DNA of 64,000 nt from Lunularia cruciata. Taxonomy: Eukaryota > Streptophyta > Marchantiopsida > Lunulariales > Lunulariaceae. This document shows positions 11,101 to 21,848 of the stretch, piece after piece (within the stretch, counting starts at the first letter, position 1; every line of letters starts with the position of its first letter). Position numbers and translations under genes: made by a program. The notes under the pieces are model-generated. The model searched no databases. It saw only the letters and a list, made by a program, of their open reading frames with translations, and was not told the origin of the DNA. The DNA is taken from positions 22,878,001 to 22,942,000 of the forward strand of contig OX419757.1 of the NCBI GenBank assembly GCA_948567375.1. The letters run 5' to 3'.

Positions 11101-12450
11101 CCTGGTCTATTGATCAAATGCCGGGAATTCCACAAGAATTTGGAGAACACCAGATTGATCTGGTTGAAGGTGTAATTTCGGTTTGGCAAAGACAAGACCG
11201 CCTAAACCCAAAGTACTCCCTCTTGGTGAAAGACAAAATTGACAAGTACTTAGGAGCCGGAATAATCTTTCCTGTCTTGAGTATTGAGTGGGTTTCCCCC
11301 ATTGTCATCATTCCAAAGAAGAAGACGAGAAAGATTTGAGTGTGCTAAGATTTTTGCAAATTAAATGCAATCACAAGAAAGGACCATCATCCTATACCTT
11401 TTATTGATACAATTCTGGACCAAGTAGCTGGTCACCCTTGCTATAGTTTTCTCGATGGATTTTCAGGATACAATCAAGTACCCATCCAAGAAGAGGATAA
11501 GGATAAAACTACATTCACCACCAATTGGGGCACCTTTGCGTACAATCAAATGCCCTTTTGGTTGTGTAATGCTCCCGCTACTTTCCAATGGATGATGAAT
11601 GCAATCTTCAAAGATTTTCTGTGCAAATTTGTGGAAGTCTTCATTGATGATTTTTGTGCATTTGGATGAAGAGATGTACATATAGATTACCTTTGCCAAA
11701 CTTTTGAAAGATGTTTTGCTGGTTTGTCATTACACCCAGAGAAATGTTTCTTTGCAATGAAAGAGGGAATTCTTCCGGGGCATTGGGTGTCAAGCCAAGG
11801 TATTGAAGTCGATGTCAAGAAGGTCAAAATAATCTCAGCGTTGGAATCCCCGAAGAATATTTGGGAACTGAGAGCCTTCTTAGGACATGTTGGATACTAC
11901 AGACATTTTGTGTCAAATTATGCGGTGCTGGCTGCACCCCTTACAAAGCTATTGAAGAAGTCCAAAGACTACTTGTGGGAAGCCACGCAAGAAGATGCTT
12001 TCCAAGTATTGAAGCAGAAACTGGTTGAAGCACCAGTTATGAGGGCCCCAAATTGGGATACCCCTTTTCATGTGTATGTGGACACTTAGTCCATGGCAAT
12101 TGGAGTTGTCTAAAGTCAAAAGGATGAGAAGAAGAAGGACTACCCGGTATATTATGCCAGCCAACAATTATCAGTCTCAGAAAAGAACTATTTGATGACT
12201 GAACAAGAAGCACTCGGAATGGTGTATGTATGCAAGAAATTTTGCCACTACCTGCTATGATATGAGTTTGTCTTCTATGTTGACTATTATGCATTACAAC
12301 ACTTGGTCAAGAAGGCATATTTGTCCGGGCAAATTGCATGATGGATCTTGTTCTTACAAGAATTCACATACACTGTACAAGTAAAGAAGGGAGCTTTGTA
12401 TTCAAATGCAGACTTCTTATCCAGGTTAGAAACTCAGGACCAAGATTTAG
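11101..12450 (+). pseudogene. pol: Family A reverse transcriptase and RNase H (A2)
   Basis: RT copies element RNA to cDNA and RNase H removes the RNA strand. RT blocks appear in order: LVKDKIDKYLGAGII (11227), the KLNAITRKDHHPLPF block near 11360, NQMPF and CNAPATF near 11550, and the catalytic F-I-D-D-F box at 11640-11651. The thumb/connection follows with ESPKNIWELRAFLGHVGYYR (11850). RNase H shows V-Y-V-D (first Asp, 12075), the E-x-E-A-L-G-M-V-Y block and V-D-Y-Y-A-L-Q, ending with NADFLSRL at 12405. Stops at 11337, 11668, 12087, 12112 and 12340 region inactivate it. Many are TGG to TAG or CGA to TGA changes. Confidence 0.88.
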
Positions 12451-12559
12451 AAATCAATGATTGGTTTCCTGATGAAGAGCTATATCATTTAATGGCTGTT
12501 CAAAGTACGAGTTATGCGGCAGAATATCACTATTTGCATACGTGTCATTGTCCTAAGGG

Positions 12560-13795
12560 GCTGGACTCGGAGCAAAGGGCAGTCTTCCTCCGGAGAATGG
12601 GACCGTACCAATTAAAACACAACATTTTTTTTTAGATGGGCAAAGATGAAGTACTCCAAAGATGTTTGGAAGCATACGAAGTCGGAGGAGTCATTGAATC
12701 CTTACACTCGGAAGCATCGGGAGGACACTATGCCCTAAAAAATACGGTGAAGAAAATTCTTTCAGTAGGGTATTGGTGGCCTATGATGTATAAAGATACT
12801 CACGCCCATATTCAAAGTTGTGATGCCTGTCAAAGAACAAGGAAATTGACAGCGACTTCCTAGTGGCCTTTGAAACCAATTTTGTCCCTGGCCCCATTTG
12901 AGAAATGGGGTATTGATTTTGTGGGCCCTATTCAACCAATAACCCGTGTTACAAGGAAGAGGTACATCTTGGTATGTACCGATTATGCTACCAAAATGGT
13001 GGAAGCAGAGGCCATATGAAGAGATGATGTAGAAATAGTGGCATAAATTTTTTTCCAAAACATCATTTCTTGTTACAGGTGTCCTCTGGTATTGGTCAGT
13101 GATCGGGGAACCTATTTTTTGAACTCAATGGTGGAAGTGTTAACCAAGTACTTCCAAATTAAACATCTGAAGACCACGCCTTACAACCCAAAAGTGAATG
13201 GACTTACGGAGAAGGCCAATGGATTGTTGTGCAAAATTTTGAATAAGGTGACAGTCAATTATGCCTATGATTGGGACACAAAGTTTCTTGCAGCTTTGTG
13301 GGCATATCAAACAACTGAAAAGGTTACTACCAAGCAAACTCCTTACTTCCTGACATACAGATTACATCCCATATTACTAGTTGAATTTGAGGTACCAACA
13401 TATCGAATTCTTTGTGAAGAATGCTTGTCGGAGGAAGAAAGCCAAGATCTTCAGATCCATCAATTGATATGGTTGGAAGAGAAAAGGGATGATGCAATGA
13501 AAACTACAAAGGAAATTCAAGAACAACGGAAGGTCAGGCACGATAAAAGAATCAAACCTATGGCTGTTCATGAAGGCCAGTTGGTATTGTTATATGACAT
13601 TGCCGCATATTTTTGGGGCCGTATTGTGTGATGCACATATATGTCAATGGCTCTATTCAACTATTAGACCAGAACGGCAATCCTTTTGCCACTCGCATCA
13701 ACGGGTGGAGGGTTAGAAAATATTGGACCACGAACCTGACTTTGTATAAAGACCCGGTTGTCGATGTTCACGGGGACGCTCACATTTGAGGGAGG
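12560..13795 (+). pseudogene. pol: Family A integrase (A2)
   Basis: Integrase inserts the cDNA into chromosomes. An HHCC zinc-binding domain is visible (L-H-S-E-A-S-G-G-H, then C-D-A-C, 12700-12830). The core follows: W-G-I-D-F-V-G-P (first Asp, 12906), V-S-D-R-G-T (second Asp, near 13097) and G-L-T-E-K-A-N-G (Glu, near 13207). The long ORF 13092-13631 covers the second half of the core and the C-terminal domain. The C-terminus then runs in broken frames to about 13790. No chromodomain or PHD module follows, unlike family B. A polypurine tract comes directly after. Confidence 0.88.
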
Positions 13796-13800
13796 GGGTA
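13788..13800 (+). other. Polypurine tract (A2)
   Basis: GAGGGAGGGGGTA directly precedes TGTGGTGCCCACA, the LTR start. This is the expected plus-strand primer. The equivalents are at 44375 and, on the minus strand, 57624. Confidence 0.8.
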
Positions 13801-15107
13801 TGTGGTGCCCACATTTTTTGTTTTTTCCTGTTTATTAGCATTTGAAGGAAGAAGTAAGCACAGAAAGCCGAATTGCAAAAAGAAGAATGGACAGAAGCGA
13901 CTTTGGAGGAAATCCAAAGAAGGCGAGATCGGATCCGATGATGGAGGTACTTAGAAGAAGTGTATGACAGAGAAAAATCAAAAGAGCATCATCTTCGGGT
14001 CGGAAGGCGCAGGTGATATGAAGACCGTCTAACAACCTTGGTACATGGCAAGACAGTACACTTCAAGAAATGTTGGAGGTAGAAGAAGCATGTCTTAATA
14101 GTGACTGGACATCAACATGCAGAAGAGGAGAAGTCAAATTTGAAATCGACTGAAGAATGACTGCAATTTGGGGTAATATAAGATTGCGACTGCGTAGGGA
14201 CAAGTTGAATATGCCAAGTAAATTCCAATTCCTTTGTGTAGTCGTCTTGCAGTAATGCGTTTCCGGAAGCCAATTGAGAGTGCAATTTTTTGAAATCCAA
14301 AAGGGGTTAGAGTGTCTCATCCAGGAGAGGGCATTGTCTTTCAATGTCGAAGAATGAGAGAGCAGAGCATGGCGAAGAAGGTCACAAATGACCTGGCGGT
14401 GCAAAGTTTTGCAATTTGTAGGTTAGATGTGGTAGCCAGAATCAAGGTCTTGAATAGACTTCGTATTACGTTTTTAGCATGGAACTGGAATTTCAGTTTC
14501 CCAAGAGTGATGGCAGAGATAGCTGCCAGTAATTATGAGGAGGGTCCCAAAGTTGAAGGGAGGAGGGGAAATCCAGCTCAATGGACAGAGTCAGATTGGA
14601 GGTTAGAATTGGGGAAGGAAGCATGAGAACTGATGGGGATCACCTTCTATCGGAAGTGTGATGCTGCAGAAGAGATGGCGGAAATTCAAAACTCTTTCTT
14701 TGCTCCGAGAACCACGAATGGCTACAAGGTAGATCAGGATCCAATTAGGAGAAGTATCATGGGGGCGATGATGGCCATGTTCAAGCCAGAACAAACAACT
14801 TACGTGAACATGCAGCAAGCGGTCTTCTTCCACCAGATGTTTGCAAGAGTAAAGGTGAATTGGGTGAAGTGTTTTCACCACCGAACGAGGTAGATGGTAA
14901 TCAATTGGTGGACAAGATCACCCCCCCATTATTTTGTACCATTTGCAGCACACGTCTACTTTGGGTTGAACTCGCTAATAGTAGAGGAGATGCATCATAT
15001 GGTGTCCCATTTCCATCCTCACTTAAGACGGGAAGTGGATGAAGAAGAGCAACAATATATGATACACCTGCGAGCCAATGATAAACACTTCTTGAAGACA
15101 TGACAAT
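13801..15107 (+). repeat. Family A L-type LTR truncated at its 3' side, fused to A3 gag
   Basis: It starts with TGTGGTGCCCACA right after the A2 polypurine tract, so it is the 3' LTR of A2. After about 570 bp without coding signal it enters the U3 ORF. Near 15107 the sequence switches, without LTR end, PBS or gag start, into A3 gag. About 2.4 kb of LTR plus roughly 0.4 kb of downstream leader and gag is missing. This is best explained by a deletion in a former LTR-internal-LTR-internal-LTR tandem. Confidence 0.75.
14369..15103 (+). pseudogene. U3-embedded ORF of family A, N-terminal third
   Basis: This is one of the best preserved N-terminal parts of the U3 ORF: segments 14312-14626, 14633-14893 and 14894-15103 align in order with only small interruptions. 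Blocks seen include ITFLAWNWNFSFPR, N-P-A-Q-W-T-E-S-D-W, F-Y-R-K-C-D-A-A-E-E-M, NGYKV, F-F-H-Q-M-F-A-R and P-H-Y-F-V-P-F-A-A-H. The mix of aromatic and hydrophobic residues suggests a folded globular domain of about 230 residues. I do not recognise the family. It ends at the deletion junction with A3 gag, so the coiled-coil half is missing. Confidence 0.65.
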
Positions 15108-16625
15108 GGAAGATAGAAGAAGTCACAAGTTGGGTTGATGTCAACACAATCAGGGCAGAAGTAATTGTCAAGGAAGACCCGATCTTGAGTAATTGGAATC
15201 CTTGGGCTGTCAACACATCATCCATACCAGCCAGTTCCTCGGCTCCCTCAAGTTCAACTTTAGCACAACCAATTCCACCGAGCAAAACAATGACTTCATT
15301 ACCTATCACCCGACACATGTATCAAAAGTAAAAGGAGATAGAACAAGACAAAGACCCCAATGAATTTATCAAAGGATTTGAAGTTAGCTCCTTTGCTAAT
15401 AAGGAATATTACTTGGCGGATTGCTTGAGAATTTTTCCAAGTCTACTCCAAAAGAAGGCTCGGAGTTGGTATACTCACGTAACTCAGAAGGCATTTGTAT
15501 TGGCAGACTGGGCAGACTTGAGACACAATTTCTATGAACGCTTTTGGGAAGTTGATTATGATACGAGTGTCTTTGCGGTGCTCGACAATTTGGACAGAGG
15601 CAAGAAGGAGAAGCTGAGAGACTACTTCGAGCGGTTCATGGCGCTGTTGAACGGAGTTCCAAAGCAAACGGGTGTGGTGGGTTACTACAATGCCCAAGCC
15701 ATTACCTGGTTCTTGGGAGGTCTTTCACCAAAGATTTGGATCTTTGCCAGGGAGAGGAATGTAACTTCCCTAGATAAGGTACTCAAACATGTTGCCCGCT
15801 ATGAGGCAGCTAACTCTCATTCTGCCAGAAATCAAAGAAATTGGGAGAAGAAAGGCAAGAAGCCCAGAAGGAGAGCTTCTTGTAGTATATCCCCCTTCTT
15901 TGGAGGAATCCTCTACATCTTCAAGTTCTTCTTTGGAATCCAAAGAAGAATCAAAGCCAAGAAGAATACAAAGATGTGGAGGCAAGAAACCATTGACACC
16001 TCCAGCAAAGAGTGTACATAAGGTAGACAACAAGTTGGATGCTCTTATCCAAGAGTTTTTGGATTTTAAGATCCAGATGATTGGGGTGAAGGACCAAAGA
16101 AAGCCTCCATCATTTGGCAGATCCAACGTATAGTGCACCGAGTGTGGCAAGTCAGGCCATGAAAACATGGAATGCAATACTTGTAATGCATTTTTGGTGC
16201 AGCAAATTGATTGGGTTTTGGGATGGAACCAAGAAGAGGAAGAGGAGGCGGTGTACCAAACCCAAGAGGTACTGCCTCAAGCGAGCACATTGTACCAAGG
16301 TCTGAGGTATGGACCAAGGGAGTATAACCCCAATGCTCCCCTACGAAGACCACCAATGAGCAACCAAAACCGAGCTCAAAATGTTGCACCCAAAGCATGT
16401 TACAATTGTGTCTCAATGGGACATTGGTCTCCAAACTGTCCAAAGCCAAGACAACAAATTGGGTATGTTCTCCTATGTAGGAATTGTAAAGGATCGGATC
16501 ATACAGGCAACCAATGCCCTCATCCACCAAACCTGAAGCCGTTTGTAAAATATGTAGAGACTCATGTTGAGCATGGTGCGCTGTAGGCAAAAGGGATACA
16601 AATGTAAATTGTATAACACTTGAGT
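15108..16625 (+). pseudogene. gag: Family A gag (A3), N-terminus deleted
   Basis: Gag begins abruptly in the block before NWNPWAVNT (15190). The capsid-like core is well kept in the 202-codon ORF 15413-16021: R-S-W-Y-T-H-V-T-Q-K, F-E-R-F-M-A-L-L-N-G and FLGGLSPK. A frameshift near 15890 moves the frame. The knuckle region continues at 16135-16590 with CTECGKSGHENMEC-like, CYNCVSMGHWSPNC and CRNCKGSDHTGNQC motifs. The first ATG and about 115 residues are absent because of the LTR-gag deletion at 15107. It could not be translated as a normal gag. Confidence 0.85.
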
Positions 16626-18771
16626 AGGAGAGACCTAAGGAAGGGAGCCCGGCCTTTGAAGGAGAATGGCCAGACCTCAAAAATTTGAAGGTTGAGACAC
16701 GCTTAAGTAAGAAGGAACGTGATCCCAAGGAATTGAGCACAACCTCTTTGCACTCACAAAACGCAAAGAGAGTACGCCAAAGTCAATTCTTTCTGCCAAG
16801 GAGGAAACAATTCTTGCAAAAGCTAAGGCTTTGTAGAAAGAACTCACGGAAGCATTACTTAGAACTTGGGAGATGATTTGGAGGAGGAGAGAAAGACAAA
16901 GCCTCCCATTTTCCCGATAGACATTAGATCCAAAGTAAAGAATCTGATCCAAGCAGAGGTAGGCCAACCCAAGGAACCTCGAGTCGAGACCACTAGTACT
17001 CCCATCACCATCATGAAGCACCCCAAAGTCAAATTTGAACAGGGTGAGACTTCAAACCCAAAGACTAAGGCAAAGAAGGTGAAATTAAGAGGAGTACCTC
17101 AATACAATATTGTAGCGGATTTAGCATCCACAAGTGCGAACGTCACATTCAAGCAATTGTGGGAATACAATAAGTTGTATAAGAAGCAGCTTAATTCTGC
17201 CCTCAAGAAAGTAAAGGTGATCTCTAGAAAAGACTTCCTTGCTATTTATCAAATTTAACAAGAAGATTTGGGATCTCACAAAGTTGATGCAAAGATTGCC
17301 GGGTGCATGATCATGTTGATACCCATTGATTTGGGTTCTGGGGTGAATGTCATGACCAAAGATATTGCAAATCGGCTGGGGTATCATACATTTGAGTCAA
17401 CACCCTGAGTTTTGAAATTTGTAGACCAAACCAGGAGACGGCCTTTGGGCATGCTGTCAAATATTACCACGATCATTGGAGGGATGCCCTTCAAGTTGAA
17501 TTACATTGTGTTGCAACCAATGACCAAAATTGGTAACCCACTCTTGATCAAAAGACCTTGGTTGTACAATGCCCAAGTTTTGGTGGATTTGCACCAATAG
17601 AAGTTGCGGTTCAAGGACATTTTGTCCAAAGACCAGAAGCTAGTGATCGTGAGTTGTACAAAGGTTCCACACCTTGGGGAACAAACTTAGTGAGAAGACA
17701 AGGATGAATTCAAAGACTCATCATCTTTGTCTTTAGAAGACTCCAAAGATGAAATCCAAGTCAATTACTTGGAATGTTACAAGATGGATATCGACAACAA
17801 AAACCCATATGACCTTGCTTGGGGTGAACATGACTTGGAGGAAGGGGGTTTGATGGCAGCTTGACTTGGACTGAGCCGAGTGAGCCATGTCAAAGGAGCC
17901 ATCAACCCCAATGACTATCAAAATGTTGTTTTGTTTGAAGGAAAAATTTTGAAAACTTTGAAGATAGTCACTTTGGAAGAGTTGGCAAAATACACTGCCC
18001 TGTTTATAGAATTCCAGGATGTATTTGCCTAGTCTATTGATCAAATGCAGGGTATTCCACAAGAATTGGAGAACACCGGATTGATCTGGTTGAAAGTGCA
18101 GTTTTGGTTTGACAATATTGCCTGAATGCAAAGTACTCACTCTTGGTGAAAGATGAAATGAACAAGTACTTGGGAGCTAGAATAATCTTTCCCGTCTTAA
18201 GCAATGAGTGAGTCTCACCCATTGTCATTGTCCCAAAGAAGAAGATTGGGAAGATTTGAGTGTGCCAAGATTTTTGCAAACTAAATGCAATCACAAGAAA
18301 GGATCATCATCCCTTACCTTTTCCCAATACAATTTTGGACCAAGTAGTTGGTCATCCTTGCTATAGTTTTCTTGATGGATTTTTAGGGTACAATCAAGTA
18401 TCCATCCAAGAAGAGGATAAGGATAAAACCATATTCACTACCAATTGCGGCACTTTTGCTTACAATCAAATGCCCTTTGGGATGTGTAATGCTCATGCTA
18501 TATTCTAGTGGATGATGAATGCAATCTTCAAGGTTTGCTTATGCAAATTTAAGGAAGTTTTCATTGATGATTTTTGTGTGTTTTGGTGAAGAGATGTACA
18601 TTTGGATTACCTTTGCCAAAATTTTGAGAGGTGTTGTTTTGCCGGTTTGTCATTACACCCAAAGAAATGCTTCTTTGCAATGACAAAGAGAATTCTATTG
18701 GGGCATTGGGTGTCAAGCTGAGGTATTGAAGTCGATGTCAAGAAGGTTAAAGTTATCTCAGCTTTGGAATC
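16626..18771 (+). pseudogene. pol: Family A pol part 1 (A3): linker, protease, RT up to palm
   Basis: After a Lys-rich linker (16866-17258), the protease active-site turn reads P-I-D-L-G-S-G-V-N-V-M near 17320, followed by R-R-P-L-G-M-L-S-N-I-T-T-I-I-G-G at 17438. RT follows with KLNAITRKDHHPLPF (18281), CNAHAIF and an F-I-D-D-F box at 18560-18571. The reading frame is broken many times. It stops at A-L-E-S, where the family B element begins at 18772; the next codons (P-K-N-I-Q-E-L-R) resume at 42411. Confidence 0.85.
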
Positions 18772-19223
18772 TGTCATGCCATTTGTAGTGTCGCATCTAG
18801 ATTGCTTGAACATTGGAGTTCCAATGATAGTAGTTAGAGTTATTTCAATAATTTCTCAGAGACTACTTTTCGATGGTCAGATTTTGTGTTTGGGGTATTG
18901 ACTTCACGGTGGGGCCCATTGTCACTTTGCACCATTTGCACCATTGAGTGTGCCGTCAATGGGACTGTTAGGGTTTCAGACCTAGCTCAAGTCCAGGGAT
19001 ATACTTTTGAAGTGCAGCTCCAAAGAGCTCACTTCTTTGATGTTGAGCCTTTGAGTTCCTGGCTATGGTGGACAGAGGCCACCAAGCGTCACTTGGATTC
19101 TCTTAGCTAGAGTGGGTGTGGCTTGACTATAATCAATGCCCAATTGTTGACAATTTATAGAGTGATAGATCAAGTACTGATCTCAATTGAGTGGATTCAA
19201 GAGTTGTAAATAATCTAATTACA
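18772..19223 (+). repeat. Family B 5' LTR
   Basis: About 450 bp alignable at roughly 90% by eye to 41862-42302, with shared landmarks TGACTTCACGGTGGGGCCC and a TTAGGGTTTCAGACCTAGC block. It starts TGTCATGCC and probably ends near AATTACA at 19223. ATCAGAG right after could be the remnant of an initiator-Met-type primer site, but the match is too short to be sure. The X repeat that flanks the 3' copy is absent here. Confidence 0.7.
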
Positions 19224-20520
19224 TCAGAGAAGTGAAATCAAGGGGAAATTGGGTATAGGAACTTTGAGTGTTGGTGGGATCTCCAAGCTCGGTGGATCAT
19301 TGGTAGCTTGATTCAAGTTCAATTTTTCCCTGGTGTGCAGAAGCTTGTTATTTGATGGAGATTTGGTAGTAAGGCAGACGGTGTGCGGAAGTGCTGGCCA
19401 ATTGTTGAGCACAAAAGGAGCAAATTTTGAGCAGTGGTTATGATTTTGAGCTCAAGGGGTAAAGGCAGGACCAATTTTTTGCGAGTTGGGCTCAGAGAGT
19501 AAAATTGAAGGTGGAGTTAGGAAGCTATTCTCATGAATTTGTGATTTGGAGAAACCCGTGCTTTCAATTTGGCTCAAGTGAAGAGTTAGCAGGGGTTTTG
19601 GCGGTCAACCAACTTTAGGGTTTATGTTAGATTTTGGCTGGATTTTACGTCAGATTTTAACCAGATTTGGAGGAGTTTTGCCAAATTTTGGAAGAGGTTC
19701 AAAGTCGCAAGAAGAAAGGTCTCATTTGGCTTTTATAGGCTTTAAGGCATAGGGTTGTGGGCTATGAGAGGCTATGAAGGCCTAGAAGGGCAAAAGTCAG
19801 CTTGCTAGCGTCAAGCTAGCTAGTTTAGAGTAGATCTTGGTCATTGGTTGGCAAAATCTGCCCATCTTGTTAGATTGTGTGCAACAAGGTTTGACCCCTA
19901 GATCTCTTATTCCTAGACTGGTGCCCTAGCCAATAGGTCCACCCTCACTTGTTGTCCTAGTGATTGTGCCACTATTATCTACACACTTGTATCTTTAGCT
20001 AGGAGAGGCAATTTGATCCCATTCTTGGTGATCATGGTAACTTAGGACTTAGATACAAACTTCTCTTATGTCAAATGCCAAATGGTGGCAAAGTCGTTCT
20101 CGTGTTGCTTTATGAGATGGATGGTTTTCATTTAGATTTCTTGTGATTGGAACCCCTCCATTCTCTGCTTCCTATTTGTGCATCACATTTGTGTGAGGTG
20201 CCGTGACTTTTGAGCGTTGGTGCTCTCGTGTGCTCTCGATAGTGAGTTTGGAGTGATGACCAGTTAGACTACCTTTGTTTCTCTTTGGTGAGGCAAGAAG
20301 TGATGACCTGCAGACCACGAGAGTGCATGTTGTGATGGCAAGTTACATGTTGCTCTTTCCCCTAGTGTAGTTATCTAGGTTAGAGTTACATTAGTGGGTG
20401 GTGCTTAGTTGGTGTTGGCACTTGGTGGTGTTAGCACTTGGTGGAGTACTTGCAGTTGCAGTTTGTGGTTCCAATTTGCTATTGCGGTTTGCGGTTTGCG
20501 GTTTTGGTTACTTTATCACG
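19224..20520 (+). other. Family B leader, no coding signal
   Basis: About 1.3 kb between the 5' LTR and the first gag ATG. I find no convincing ORF, no repeat of family A and no zinc-knuckle or enzyme motif. A short Val/Leu/Cys-rich open stretch upstream of 20521 runs into gag but is unlikely to be translated as part of it. Long leaders are common in plant Ty3/gypsy elements. Confidence 0.5.
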
Positions 20521-21848
20521 ATGGAGTTTGTTGGGGATTCTAGAGGAGATAGCCCTGCAATACAAAGTCGGTTTACTTGGAGTGGTTCTCGGTATCAGCC
20601 TGCATCTCAAGTTCCTGTGAGGGAGGAGATTGACTCTAAGTTGGAGTTTGATACAAGAGTTGATTTAGTTGAGAGTGCACTTGGTGTGTCCGCACCATTA
20701 TTGTGGGACATGGACAAGATTTATGAGGCCTCCAATGGCCATAGACGTTACTCTGGTATAGTGGGTACCATTGAGTTGGATGACTTCATCCAAGAGTTTG
20801 ATAGTTGGTGTGATTTGCAGTAGATGCGGAACCCAACTTTGTTTACACCCTTCATGCCATGGAAGGGGTTGTTTCAACATCTAGAGGGTCCGCCGATGGA
20901 TGACTACCATGAGTTTCATGGTAGTCAGGAGAGCTCATTTGGAGGAGATTGAGTTATAGAGACAGTATTGGTCTTTGAACTATGTCTCTATCACTTCAAG
21001 TTTGGTGACCAAGGGTAGATTGGCTGTACCTACAAGTTCTAGCTCGAGTAGTGTTAGTAGAGCTAGTGGAGGTGCACTAGTTGGAGATAGTGCTATTACG
21101 AGTGGAGGTACTGCTACAAGAGGTGGTGTGGTACCAGGGTTTGATCCCATGATGGAGTTCTTCTAGTGTTTGAGGCAGAACTACCAGGGAGTGCGGATTG
21201 ACAAGCTGAGAAGCTTGCAGGAGTTCGAGCAAAAGGCTAGAGAGAGCATACACAAGGCAAACACTCGCATGAGGTGGCTGATCAGTTTCACTCAAGGAGT
21301 TTCTAAGACCCAAGCAGTCCAGTTTTGGTATGGGATACTAGACATGGAGTTGCAACGTAGAGTTTGTGATGCTACGTTGTAGGCTATGTACATTGTAATT
21401 ATGTTACAGGCTACTTTGCCTACTTTGGCTGCAGTCTTTGGTTTGGCTGAGCGTATTAAGCTCAACATGGTGGAGGAGAGAGTGGTGACATCTTGATTTG
21501 GTAGGGAGACCTCATCCACGGCTGAGACTTCTTCTAGAGTGTAGTAGAGTGCACCACACCTAGTTGGTTTTTGAGGACAAGGTGGATAGCCTAAATCCTA
21601 TGGAGCGAGTGGAGGGCCTAGTGGAGTTAGACCCTTACTTTCATTTTTGGGTCAACAATAGCCAGTGAGTGGTGGTGTTGCTTGTTGGAATCATGGTAGA
21701 CCTCACCATTGGAGAGAGTGTACTCAAGGCAGTGGATCTGATAGCTTGGGTGCTTCATAGCCACCATAGAGGGTGTGTGCATTACCACAAATTTGGTTAC
21801 ACTAGTGACCGATGTTTTGACCTACACCCGGAGTTACGGAGTGGTAGG
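20521..21848 (+). pseudogene. gag: Family B gag, part 1
   Basis: The start used is ATG 20521 (M-E-F-V-G-D-S). The first 100 codons are open to 20820; the following block F-M-P-W-K-G-L-F-Q-H-L-E-G is typical of Ty3/gypsy gag. Further on the frame is broken many times, but a nucleocapsid knuckle is recognisable at about 21772-21815 as C-V-H-Y-H-K-F-G-Y-T-S-D-R-C. The spacing is CCHC, with the second Cys and the His both replaced by Tyr, each a single G-to-A change. The solo LTR at 21849 cuts the sequence 10 codons later. Removing the 1891-bp LTR plus one 5-bp TSD copy (1896 bp) restores the same frame. Confidence 0.75.

Noticed and set aside
19224-20520. Leader of family B as a gene or promoter region of the host
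   Set aside because: It lies between the LTR and gag of one element; ORFs are short and without motifs.
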